Shown here in pieces: positions 28,308-36,820 of a stretch of 64,000 nt of DNA; positions within the stretch are counted from its first letter, which is position 1; every line of letters starts with the position of its first letter. The stretch covers positions 186,001-250,000 of the forward strand of contig NZ_CANLWM010000002.1 in the NCBI RefSeq assembly GCF_947494875.1. The letters are read 5' to 3'. The notes beneath the pieces are model-generated. The model searched no databases, had not been told where the DNA came from, and was given only the letters and a program-made list of their open reading frames with translations. This stretch comes from an uncultured Williamsia sp. (lineage in GTDB: Bacteria; Actinomycetota; Actinomycetes; Mycobacteriales; Mycobacteriaceae). The translations under genes and the position numbers were made by a program.

Positions 28308-30226
28308 CGCTGCGCGACCCCCCACGACCCGACGGCACCGAAGATGCCCGTACCGACCGGCCCCTCGAGCGGCACCTCCCGGACGCCGGGCCCGATCGCG
28401 GTGAGCATGGAGTCCTCGAAGATCGGCAGTCGGACGTCCTGGGCCGAGATGATCGCCTGCGCGGCACGCAGATCCGCGCTCGGGTCGACCGCCGTCAGCG
28501 CACGGTCGGCGATGTCGGCGAGTGTCGGGTCGCAGATGCCGCCGAGGTTGCTGGGGAAGCGCCGGGACTCACCGTCGGGCGTGGACCCGGTGCTCGGCGT
28601 ACTCGTCGTGGTCGGTGTCGTGCTCGGCGTCGACGGCCCCGGTGTCGAGGTGCCCGGGCTCGGGGTGGGTTCGCAGGCGACCGCCGCGGCGAGACGCGTG
28701 GCCGGGGCGACGGTGGCGTCGGACCAACCGACGACGAGATCGACGTCGGGGTCGGTGAGCGCGGGGCCGTAGAGGTCCGACGACGACAGCGCGGACACGT
28801 CGGTCGCGATGCCTGCCGAGCGCAGCTGATCGGCGACGGTGTCGGCGGCGGCGCGGGTGCGGACGTCGCCGGCGACCACGCCGATGCGGACCGTCAGGGT
28901 CTTCCCGTCCCGCTGCAGGGGGACGATGCCGGCCGGCAGCGACGCACCCGCCGCGCTGCCGGCGGCGGCCGCGCTGGTGGGGGTGGTGGTCGTCGGTGCA
29001 CCGTCGGCCGGTCCGCCCGATGCGTCGGCAGCGGTACTGCCCGACGGGCTCGTCGAGGTGGTCGAGACCGCCGACGGGGTCGGACGCCATCCGGCGCCGG
29101 CGAGCAATCCGGCCACGGCCGACGGGTCCGGACGCGTGCGGTCCACCGGGTAGTAGCCGGGATCCGACGGCGCGAAGACAGGATTGGCGACGGGTGTCAC
29201 CACCGAGTCGCCCGCGGCGGCGTCGGTGACGACCTGCGGGTCGACGATCCCGAGCACCGCGCGACGCACCGCCGCGTCGGCCATGACCGACGAGCGCGTG
29301 TTGGCTGTGAGCTCCAGGACACGTCCGACGGCGGTCCGTCCGACGACGACGCCGGGGATCACGTCGAGGGCGCCCGCGGTGGCGGACCCGCCCGCGAGGG
29401 CGACGACCCCGGTGTCACCCGACCGGACCGACTCGGCGAGCTGGGTGGCGGTCCCGACGCGGTGCAGCACGATCTGGTCGACGACGGCGGGGGTGCGCCA
29501 GTAGCGGTCGTTGCGCTGCATCCGGACCTCGTCGCGGCTGGGGTCGATCACCGTGACGGTGTAGCGACCGGCGGACACCGGCAGTCCCGAGTCCATGCCC
29601 GTCTGGAAGCCGTCCGGCACGCCGCGCAGCACGTGCGACGGCAGCATCGCCGAGAAGAGCTCACGCCATGCCGGGTAGGGCGAACGGAAACGGACGACCG
29701 CCTCCTTGCCGCCCGCGCGCGACGCCACGTCGTCGATGAGTCGGTAGCCGGCGGGTGCGACGGTGCCGGGCTGTCGCGACATCTGCTGCCACAGGTAGGC
29801 GAAGTCGTCGGCGGTGACGGGCAGACCGTCGGACCACTGCGCGTCCTGCGAGATGCGGTAGGTGACCGTGAACGGCGCCTGGGACGTCACGGCCGCGCTG
29901 ATCAGCACCGCGGGGTCCATCACCCGCTGCACGCCCGTGGGCGTCGCCGTGGGCACGAACGCACTCGGCAGGGTGGCCGCGGCGACCGCGGTGGTCACCG
30001 GGCTCTGGTCGGCGAGCAGGTGGGGGTTGAGTCCCACGCCGATGCTGTCGGTGGCGACCTGGATGGTCTGCCCCGGCGTCGTGGTGGTCGGGGTGGCGGG
30101 CGCCGCCGACTCCCGCACCGGCGGCGGCGGATCCGCCGTACATCCCGCGACCACGGCCACGACGACGCCGAGCGCCGCCACGGCCAGACCCCCGCGCATC
30201 GTCCCGCTCACGCTCGCCTTCGTCAT
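28304..30226 (-). CDS. lpqW: LpqW-type lipoprotein (family 5 solute-binding fold)
   Basis: The 640-residue protein has a lipoprotein signal peptide ending in VAGC (Cys29), a Pro/Thr-rich linker, and a peptide-binding-protein fold (DAQWSDGLPVTADDFAYLWQ). In mycobacteria LpqW is encoded between typA and mshB and steers the branch point between PIM and lipomannan/lipoarabinomannan synthesis. The same neighbours here support the name. A low-complexity Ser/Thr/Ala stretch lies in the middle (about residues 395-435) and another near residues 525-550. It is anchored outside the membrane. Confidence 0.88.
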   Translation of the reverse strand: MTKASVSGTMRGGLAVAALGVVVAVVAGCTADPPPPVRESAAPATPTTTTPGQTIQVATDSIGVGLNPHLLADQSPVTTAVAAATLPSAFVPTATPTGVQRVMDPAVLISAAVTSQAPFTVTYRISQDAQWSDGLPVTADDFAYLWQQMSRQPGTVAPAGYRLIDDVASRAGGKEAVVRFRSPYPAWRELFSAMLPSHVLRGVPDGFQTGMDSGLPVSAGRYTVTVIDPSRDEVRMQRNDRYWRTPAVVDQIVLHRVGTATQLAESVRSGDTGVVALAGGSATAGALDVIPGVVVGRTAVGRVLELTANTRSSVMADAAVRRAVLGIVDPQVVTDAAAGDSVVTPVANPVFAPSDPGYYPVDRTRPDPSAVAGLLAGAGWRPTPSAVSTTSTSPSGSTAADASGGPADGAPTTTTPTSAAAAGSAAGASLPAGIVPLQRDGKTLTVRIGVVAGDVRTRAAADTVADQLRSAGIATDVSALSSSDLYGPALTDPDVDLVVGWSDATVAPATRLAAAVACEPTPSPGTSTPGPSTPSTTPTTTSTPSTGSTPDGESRRFPSNLGGICDPTLADIADRALTAVDPSADLRAAQAIISAQDVRLPIFEDSMLTAIGPGVREVPLEGPVGTGIFGAVGSWGVAQR

Positions 30227-30239
30227 CGGCTGCGCGCGA

Positions 30240-32153
30240 TCAGCTCACGCTCTGGTTCCGGGCCTTGGCGCGCGAGCGCTCGCGTCCACGTGCCGTCGAG
30301 TCCAGTTCCACCTTGCGTACGCGCACGACCTCGGGCGTCACCTCGACGCACTCGTCGTCGGTGCAGAACTCCATCGCGGCCTCGAGTTCGAGCTTGATGG
30401 GCTTGGCGAGCGTCTCCATCACGTCGGCGGAGGACTGACGCATGTTGGTCAGCTTCTTCTCCTTGGTGACGTTGATGTCGAGGTCCTCCTGGCGCGGGTT
30501 GATGCCCACCACCATGCCCTCGTAGGTGTCGGCACCCGGCTCGACGAAGAACGTCCCGCGGTCGGCGAGCTGGATCATCGCGAACGGGGTGACCGAGCCG
30601 GCGCGGTCGGAGACGAGCGACCCGGTGTGGCGGGCGCGGATCTCGCCGGCCCACGGGGCGTAGCTGTCGAAGACGGCGTTGGCGATGCCGGTGCCGCGCG
30701 TCTCGGTGAGGAAATCGGTCCGGAATCCGATGAGCCCGCGCGACGGCACGGTGAACTCCATGCGGACCCACCCGCTGCCGTGGTTGGTCATGTCGCCCAT
30801 GCGGCCCTTGCGGGCGGCCAGCAGCTGCGTGACGGCGCCCAGGTACTCCTCGGGGACGTCGACGGTCAGGTGCTCGAACGGCTCGTGGAGCTTGCCGTCG
30901 ATCTGCCGTGTGACCACCTGCGGCTTGCCGACGGTGAGCTCGAAGCCCTCCCGTCGCATCTGCTCGACGAGGATCGCCAGGGCGAGCTCACCACGACCCT
31001 GGACCTCCCAGGCGTCGGGACGGCCGATGTCGAGCACGCGCAGCGAGACGTTGCCGACCAGTTCCTGGTCGAGGCGGTCCTTGACCATGCGGGCGGTGAG
31101 CTTGTGGCCCTTGACCCGGCCGACCAGCGGCGAGGTGTTCGTGCCGATCGTGACCGAGATGGCGGGCTCGTCGACCGTGATGCGCGGCAGCGCGACGGGG
31201 TGGTCGACGTCGGCGAGGGTGTCGCCGATCATGATCCCGGGCATGCCCGCGACGGCGACGATGTCGCCGGCCACGGCCGACTCGCCCGGCGTCCGCGCAA
31301 CGCCGACGGTGACGAGCAGCTCGGTGATCTTGGCGCGCTCGGTGACGGGCTCACCGTCGACCTCCCGCAGCCAGGCGACGGTCTGGCCCTTCTTGATGCT
31401 GCCCGCGAAGATCCGGATCAGAGCGAGGCGACCGAGGAACGGCGACGCGTCGAGGTTGGTGACGTGCGCCTGCAGCGGCGCGTCCGGGTCACCCTTGGGC
31501 GGCGGCACGTAGGACATGAGGATGTCGAAGAGCGGGTCGAGGTTCTCGCCCGCGGGCACCTGACCGTTCTCGGGCGCGACGGTGCTGGCGATGCCCGCGC
31601 GACCCGAGGCGTAGAGCACCGGCAGGTCGAGTGCGAGTTCCGCGGCCTCGGCGGCCTCGGAGTCGTCGAGGTCGGAGGCGAGGTCCAGGATCAGGTCGTG
31701 GCTCTCGGAGACCACCTCCTCGATCCGCGCGTCGGGACGGTCGGTCTTGTTGACCAGCAGGATCACCGGCAGCGACGCGGCGAGCGCCTTGCGCAGCACG
31801 AAACGGGTCTGCGGGAGCGGACCCTCGGACGCGTCGACGAGGAGGACGACGCCGTCGACCATCGACAGGCCGCGCTCGACCTCACCACCGAAGTCCGCGT
31901 GGCCGGGGGTGTCGATCACGTTGATGATGACCTCGGTGCCGTCGGGCTGGCGACGGTGCACCGCGGTGTTCTTCGCGAGGATCGTGATGCCCTTCTCGCG
32001 CTCGAGATCACCGGAGTCCATGACGCGGTCGACCATCTCCTCGCGTTCGGCGAACACGCCGGACTGGCGGAGCATCGCGTCGACGAGCGTGGTCTTGCCG
32101 TGGTCGACGTGCGCGACGATCGCGACGTTGCGGAAGTTCTGGACAGCGTTCAC
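30240..32153 (-). CDS. typA: GTP-binding elongation-like factor TypA/BipA
   Basis: The 637-residue translational GTPase has the G motifs AHVDHGKTT, DTPGHADFGGEVE and NKTDRPDAR at the N-terminus and the BipA-specific C-terminal domain. It binds the 70S ribosome and aids ribosome assembly and stress adaptation. GTG start with GGAGAA upstream. It ends 13 bp before lpqW. Confidence 0.96.
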   Translation of the reverse strand: MNAVQNFRNVAIVAHVDHGKTTLVDAMLRQSGVFAEREEMVDRVMDSGDLEREKGITILAKNTAVHRRQPDGTEVIINVIDTPGHADFGGEVERGLSMVDGVVLLVDASEGPLPQTRFVLRKALAASLPVILLVNKTDRPDARIEEVVSESHDLILDLASDLDDSEAAEAAELALDLPVLYASGRAGIASTVAPENGQVPAGENLDPLFDILMSYVPPPKGDPDAPLQAHVTNLDASPFLGRLALIRIFAGSIKKGQTVAWLREVDGEPVTERAKITELLVTVGVARTPGESAVAGDIVAVAGMPGIMIGDTLADVDHPVALPRITVDEPAISVTIGTNTSPLVGRVKGHKLTARMVKDRLDQELVGNVSLRVLDIGRPDAWEVQGRGELALAILVEQMRREGFELTVGKPQVVTRQIDGKLHEPFEHLTVDVPEEYLGAVTQLLAARKGRMGDMTNHGSGWVRMEFTVPSRGLIGFRTDFLTETRGTGIANAVFDSYAPWAGEIRARHTGSLVSDRAGSVTPFAMIQLADRGTFFVEPGADTYEGMVVGINPRQEDLDINVTKEKKLTNMRQSSADVMETLAKPIKLELEAAMEFCTDDECVEVTPEVVRVRKVELDSTARGRERSRAKARNQSVS

Positions 32154-32289
32154 TACGAGGATTCTCCGAAGGTCTGTGACATCGAGATCTGCGAGATCGA
32201 GGTCTGGGGCACCGCGCGGGCACGACGATATCGGCCGACCGCGGTGTGTGGCCGGATCAAGGGTATCGGGTCGGGGCGAGAGACAGCGG

Positions 32290-32403
32290 TCACAGCTGCG
32301 CGTAACGATCCGATGACCGTTCGGCCGCGATGTCGACCGGGGTAGACGGGGGTGCGCCGACCTCGGCGATGATCGTTCCGATCATCAGTCCCACCAGCCA
32401 CAT
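32290..32403 (-). CDS. Possible 37-residue membrane miniprotein upstream of typA
   Basis: An ATG at 32403 is preceded by an AGGAG ribosome site at ideal 6-base spacing, and opens a 37-codon frame beginning MWLVGLMIGTIIAEVG and ending in a charged tail SSDRYAQL. The first ~14 residues are hydrophobic, suggesting a membrane-inserted start. The reading frame lies in the 301-bp divergent spacer between typA and the DUF4185 gene, where otherwise no gene is found. I know of no named family. Confidence 0.5.
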   Translation of the reverse strand: MWLVGLMIGTIIAEVGAPPSTPVDIAAERSSDRYAQL

Positions 32404-32454
32404 GCGTCACTCCTGATGCAGCGTCCGGGACCCCGAGCAGGAGGAACACCGGCG

Positions 32455-33729
32455 ATGCGGCGCATGCACAGCGTCACCCTCACGACCGTGCTGTCCCTGG
32501 CGACCGGCGTCCTCGCCGCCGTCACCGTGGCGGCCCCGGCGAACGCGGCGCCGTGCGGCAACTCCGGCATCCTCGGTTCCAGTCTCGGCGGGCTCTTCGG
32601 CAGCGCCTTCCCCGGCAGCTTCGGCAGCAGCGGCGGGCTGCTCGGCAAGTCCAGCGACCAGCGTGACCTCGCGTCGATCGGCAACGGACCCACGCAGACG
32701 GTCCGGTGGATCACGGGCCCGAAGTCGCCCAACCGCACCGACAGCCGGTTCGGCATCACCGGCACCGATCTGGGCATCGGGTGGGACAACGGTTCCGGGC
32801 AGACGCTGATGGCGTTCGGCGACACCTTCGGCGACTGCAACGCCCCGACCCAGCAGTGGCGGCACAACGTCGTGTTGCGGACGAACGACAAGGACCCGTC
32901 GAACGGCGTCGACATCCCCGACGGGGTCCCCGGCGACGTCCGGTCGGGCGCGTCGGTGTCGGCGGCGACGCCGCGGTTCGCGAACGAGGCCCTGCCGGCG
33001 GTCGGCGTCAGCGGCGCGGAGATCACCACCATCCCGACCGCGGCCATCGCGATCGACGGTGTGCAGTACATGAACATCATGTCGGTGCGGCAGTGGGGCG
33101 CCCCCGGCCGCTGGGTGACGAACTACTCGATCATCGCCACCTCCCGCGACAACGGTCAGACGTGGACCACCGATCCACGCACGATCCGCCTGAACCTGCC
33201 CGCCTCGGTGCCCGGTGTCGAGCAGATCGACGACAGCAACGGCAAGTACCAGGTCAGCGCGTACCTCCGGGGGCGTGACGGCTTCATCTACCAGTACGGC
33301 ACCCCGAACGGGCGCTTCGGCGCCGCGTTCCTCTGCCGGTTCGCGCCCCAGGACATCCTCGACCTGACGAAGTACACCTACTGGGACGGCAAAGGCTGGT
33401 CCCCCGACACGACGAAGTCGGAGAAGGTCGTCACCGAGCCGGTCGGCGAGATGTCGGTGGCGTGGAACGACCGTCTGCAGAAGTACGTGATGCTGCACGG
33501 CCAGGAGACCAGCGGATCGCTGGTGTTGCGCACCGCGACAGCCCCGCAGGGACCCTGGAGCGCGCCGACGACACTGCTGTCGTCCCGGCAGTACTCGGGC
33601 GTCTACGCGCCCTACATCTACCCCACCTCCGGGGGCGACAGCCGTTACCTCTACTTCACCGCGTCACGCTGGCAGGACTACAACGTGATGATGCTGCGGA
33701 CCGACCTGTCGCAGCTCGCGCTCGACTAA
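32455..33729 (+). CDS. Secreted DUF4185 protein, candidate endo-D-arabinanase (GH183)
   Basis: The 424-residue protein has a Sec signal peptide (MRRMHSVTLTTVLSLATG to ANAA), a Gly/Ser-rich linker, and a DUF4185 five-bladed-propeller-like domain: GIGWDNGSGQTLMAFGDTFGD, TSRDNGQTWT, APYIYPTSGGDSRYLYFTAS. DUF4185 members were recently shown to be endo-D-arabinofuranases (GH183) acting on mycobacterial arabinogalactan and lipoarabinomannan. AGGAGG at 32439-32444 supports ATG 32455 over an upstream in-frame ATG. It shares its stop region with a convergent ABC gene by 4 bp. Confidence 0.85.
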   Translation: MRRMHSVTLTTVLSLATGVLAAVTVAAPANAAPCGNSGILGSSLGGLFGSAFPGSFGSSGGLLGKSSDQRDLASIGNGPTQTVRWITGPKSPNRTDSRFGITGTDLGIGWDNGSGQTLMAFGDTFGDCNAPTQQWRHNVVLRTNDKDPSNGVDIPDGVPGDVRSGASVSAATPRFANEALPAVGVSGAEITTIPTAAIAIDGVQYMNIMSVRQWGAPGRWVTNYSIIATSRDNGQTWTTDPRTIRLNLPASVPGVEQIDDSNGKYQVSAYLRGRDGFIYQYGTPNGRFGAAFLCRFAPQDILDLTKYTYWDGKGWSPDTTKSEKVVTEPVGEMSVAWNDRLQKYVMLHGQETSGSLVLRTATAPQGPWSAPTTLLSSRQYSGVYAPYIYPTSGGDSRYLYFTASRWQDYNVMMLRTDLSQLALD

Positions 33730-34739
33730 CCGCCGATCACCGCGACCCGCTCGGGGTCGAGGGCGACGGCGATCTCGTCGCCGACCTCGACCGGCGCGGT
33801 CGCGACGGCGGCGACACGCTCGCCGTCGGGGGTCCGCACCCAGAGGTGACGGTCCTCGGGCAGCGCGGCGACGGCCTCCACCCGCACCGGCACTCCCCCG
33901 TCCGCGGCCACCACCGACCGTGCTCGCAGGCCCAGTCGGCAGCGTTCGCCCGTGTCGGCCCACGCGACGTCGACGGGACCGAGCACCGTGCGGGCGACGC
34001 CGGCCTCCACCGGCGCGTCGACGATCGTCGTGCAGCCGATGAACCGGGCGATCTCGTCGGTCGCGGGGCGTCGCCACATCGCGTCGGGCGTGCCCTCCTG
34101 CGCGACGACGCCGTCGGCCATCACCGCGACGCGGTCGCCGATCGTCGCCGCCTCGGTGTGGTCGTGTGTGACCAGGACGGTCGGTGTGGCTGTGGTGTGC
34201 AGGATCTCCGCGATGTCGACGGCGAGCCGCTCCCGCAGCCGTCGGTCGAGGGCCGACAGGGGCTCGTCGAGCAGCAACAGGCGCGGGCGGGGCGCCAGTG
34301 CGCGGGCGAGCGCCACGCGTTGCGCCTGTCCGCCGGAGAGTTGCGCCACCGGCCGGTCACCGAGGTCCGGCAGGCCGACGAGGTCGAGCATCTCGGCGAC
34401 ACGGTCGGCGACGTCGCGCCGCGACCACCGTCGGGCACGCAGCCCGTATCCGACGTTCGACGCGACCGACCGGCCCGGCAGCAGCGCCCCGTCCTGGAAC
34501 ACCACCCCGAAGTCCCGGCGGTGCGGCGGCACCCCCGACAGGTCGCGACCGTCGATCCGCACCGCACCGCCCGCCGACGGCTCCAACCCGGCGACAGCCC
34601 GCACGAGCGTCGACTTGCCGCACCCCGACGGTCCGATGAGGGCGGTGACCGGCGCCCCCTCGGCGCCGACGACGAGGTCGAGCCCGTCGAGGACGACGGT
34701 GTCGCCGTACTCCACCCGTAGCCCGCTGATCTCGAGCAT
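33726..34739 (-). CDS. Thiamine-type ABC transporter ATPase
   Basis: The 337-residue ATPase has Walker A GPSGCGKST, signature LSGGQAQR, Walker B LLLLDEP and a C-terminal ~110-residue TOBE-like extension. It follows directly on the permease gene (the ATG abuts the TAG), so it is the ATPase of the thiBPQ-like system. Its stop overlaps that of the convergent DUF4185 gene. Ferric-ion type transporters have similar ATPases; the binding protein decides in favour of thiamine. Confidence 0.85.
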   Translation of the reverse strand: MLEISGLRVEYGDTVVLDGLDLVVGAEGAPVTALIGPSGCGKSTLVRAVAGLEPSAGGAVRIDGRDLSGVPPHRRDFGVVFQDGALLPGRSVASNVGYGLRARRWSRRDVADRVAEMLDLVGLPDLGDRPVAQLSGGQAQRVALARALAPRPRLLLLDEPLSALDRRLRERLAVDIAEILHTTATPTVLVTHDHTEAATIGDRVAVMADGVVAQEGTPDAMWRRPATDEIARFIGCTTIVDAPVEAGVARTVLGPVDVAWADTGERCRLGLRARSVVAADGGVPVRVEAVAALPEDRHLWVRTPDGERVAAVATAPVEVGDEIAVALDPERVAVIGG

Positions 34740-36359
34740 CTAGAACTCGCTCCCCTCGACCCCGCGGATCGACTCCATGAGCACGACGACGACGGCCGTG
34801 GTCACGATGAGCAGCATCGACGCCGCCATCGCCGTGGCCAGGTACTGAGCACCGGGCCGGTTCAACGCGGACCCGATGAGCACCGGCAGCGTCGTGGTGC
34901 CCGGACGGGCGACGAAACCGGTCGCACCGAACTCCCCGAGGGCGATCACGAATGCAAAACCGACTGCGACGCCGAGGGATCGCCACACCGCGGGGAGGTC
35001 GACGGTGCGCCACACGCGCCATGGGCCGGCCCCCAGTCCCGCGGCCGCGCCGCGCAGGGTGTCGGGGACGGCCGCGAGCGCCGGGGCGATGATCCGCACG
35101 ACGACCGGCGCGGCGACCACGGCCTGCACGGCGGGCACGACGACGGGTGACGCCGCGACCGCGGGCGGCAAAGCGGCGAGCACGACGAGGTAGCCGAAAC
35201 CGACGGTCACGGCACTCACCCCCAGCGGCAGCAGCGTCAGTCCGGAGGTGACCGAACGCACCGGCCCACGCGAGCGCTGCAGCGCGACCGCCGCGAGGAG
35301 CCCGACCGCGACGGCGAGGACCGTGGCCCACACCGCACTGACGACGCTGCTGCGCAGGGTGTCCAACGGCGCCTCGCCGTTCACCGGCACCGAGAGCGCG
35401 CGATAGCCCTCGAGGGTCCAGGTACCGCCCACGGTCGGCCGCACCGACCGCACGGCGACCACGAGGAGTGGACCGACCAGGATCACCGCGCCCCAGATCG
35501 CCGCGGCCACAGCGGCCGTGCGACGCAGGGGGGTGAACACGACGCGCGGGCGGGTGCGTGCTGCGACGGCCTGCGTCGGCGGGGCGAGCACACGGGTGAG
35601 CACCACCGCGACGACGACCACGACGATCTGCAACAGCGACAGCGCGACCGCGGCCGGGATGTCGAAGTACCCGATGGCCTGCGTGTACACGGCGGTCTCC
35701 AGCGTCTGCAGGCGACCGCCACCGAGGATGACGACCACGCCGAAGCTGGTGGCGCAGAACAGGAACACCAACGATGCCGCGGAGACCGCGGGCAGCAGCA
35801 GGCGGGGTGCGACGACCGTGAGGAACGCGCGCGGACCGCTCGCGCCCAGGGTGCGTGCCGCCTGTTCGGCTCGCGTATCCAGTGCACGCCATGCTGCTCC
35901 GACCACGCGCACCACCACCGCGACGTTGAGGAAGGCGTGCGCGGCGAGGATCGACGCGACCGAGCCGTCGAGTCCGAGACCCCCGAGCGGGCCGCCGGGT
36001 GACAGCAGCGCGCGGAACGCGATGCCCACGACCACCGTGGGCAGCACGAACGGGACGGTCACCATCACCATCAGCGGCGTCGACGCCCACCGCGGGACCA
36101 CCGTGAGCAGCCAGACCAGCGGTGCGGACACAACCAGTGTCAGGACAGTCGACGCCGCGGCCTGCGCGAGGGTGAACCCCAGCAGGCCCCACGCGTCCGT
36201 GCGCGCGAGCAGGGCGGTGAGGCCGGTCCCGTCGGAGGTCGACACCGCGCGGTGGACGAGGGCGACGACCGGCCACACGAAGAAGACGGCGAGGAACGCC
36301 AGGGGCAGCGTCGTCAGGACGCCGGAGACGATCCGTGCGCGTCGGGGCGCGACCAGCAC
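34740..36359 (-). CDS. ABC transporter permease with two fused domains (ThiP-like)
   Basis: The ~539-residue permease has about 12 transmembrane helices in two homologous halves, each with an EAA-type loop (ARTLGASGPRAFLTVVAPRL and AAGLGAGPWRVWRTVDLP). ThiP of E. coli has the same fused layout and length. The frame extends upstream into the oxidoreductase gene, but GTG at 36359 with AAAGGGG upstream is the best start. It would carry thiamine or a phosphate ester into the cell. Confidence 0.85.
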   Translation of the reverse strand: MLVAPRRARIVSGVLTTLPLAFLAVFFVWPVVALVHRAVSTSDGTGLTALLARTDAWGLLGFTLAQAAASTVLTLVVSAPLVWLLTVVPRWASTPLMVMVTVPFVLPTVVVGIAFRALLSPGGPLGGLGLDGSVASILAAHAFLNVAVVVRVVGAAWRALDTRAEQAARTLGASGPRAFLTVVAPRLLLPAVSAASLVFLFCATSFGVVVILGGGRLQTLETAVYTQAIGYFDIPAAVALSLLQIVVVVVAVVLTRVLAPPTQAVAARTRPRVVFTPLRRTAAVAAAIWGAVILVGPLLVVAVRSVRPTVGGTWTLEGYRALSVPVNGEAPLDTLRSSVVSAVWATVLAVAVGLLAAVALQRSRGPVRSVTSGLTLLPLGVSAVTVGFGYLVVLAALPPAVAASPVVVPAVQAVVAAPVVVRIIAPALAAVPDTLRGAAAGLGAGPWRVWRTVDLPAVWRSLGVAVGFAFVIALGEFGATGFVARPGTTTLPVLIGSALNRPGAQYLATAMAASMLLIVTTAVVVVLMESIRGVEGSEF

Positions 36360-36396
36360 GGTGTCACCCCTTTCGACGGATCGAGCCCCCAGTGTC

Positions 36397-36816
36397 TCAA
36401 CCCAGCGCGCTCCACCCCGACACCGACCGGATGCGCAGCGCGAGCACCCGGTGGAACGGCGCATCCGCGTACTGCGGCGCTGCCGCCATGAGCCGCTTGC
36501 TGAGATCGTCGAGGACATCGACGGGCGGGTCCGGCACGAACACGAGGTGGGCCCGTACCCACCACAGCCGGCTCCAGTCGTCGCGATCCCAGTGCTCGAC
36601 GAGCAGCGAGGCGCGCGGGTCCGCCTCGAGGTTGCGTTCCCGACGCAGACGCGTCGACGACTTGGGTTTGACCGCGTCGACCGGGACGCCGACGACGCCG
36701 TCGTCGGTCACGGCGTAGACGACCGGGACCGGATCGGGTCCCCGGTCGGGATGCACGGTGCACAGGACGCCGTGTGCGTGGGCGGTGAGCCGCGCCCGCG
36801 CATCGTCGGGCGTCAC
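36397..36816 (-). CDS. PPOX-class, probable F420-dependent oxidoreductase (Rv0121-like)
   Basis: The 139-residue protein is a split-barrel flavin/deazaflavin-binding protein. The pattern HGVLCTVHPDRGPDPVPVVYA, VDAVKPKSSTRLRRERNLEADPRASLLVEHWDRDDW fits the PPOX family that is F420-dependent in actinobacteria. A GTG start lies 4 bp after the thiB-like stop and the gene ends 37 bp before the permease start, so it is embedded in the transporter operon. Its substrate is unknown; a link with the vitamin being imported is inference. Confidence 0.82.
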   Translation of the reverse strand: MTPDDARARLTAHAHGVLCTVHPDRGPDPVPVVYAVTDDGVVGVPVDAVKPKSSTRLRRERNLEADPRASLLVEHWDRDDWSRLWWVRAHLVFVPDPPVDVLDDLSKRLMAAAPQYADAPFHRVLALRIRSVSGWSALG

Positions 36817-36820
36817 CGCG

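Noticed and set aside
29862-32345. A long open frame antisense to typA and lpqW
   Set aside because: It is a GC-bias shadow: the opposite strand encodes clear TypA and LpqW with all motifs; the antisense product is low-complexity and has no ribosome site.
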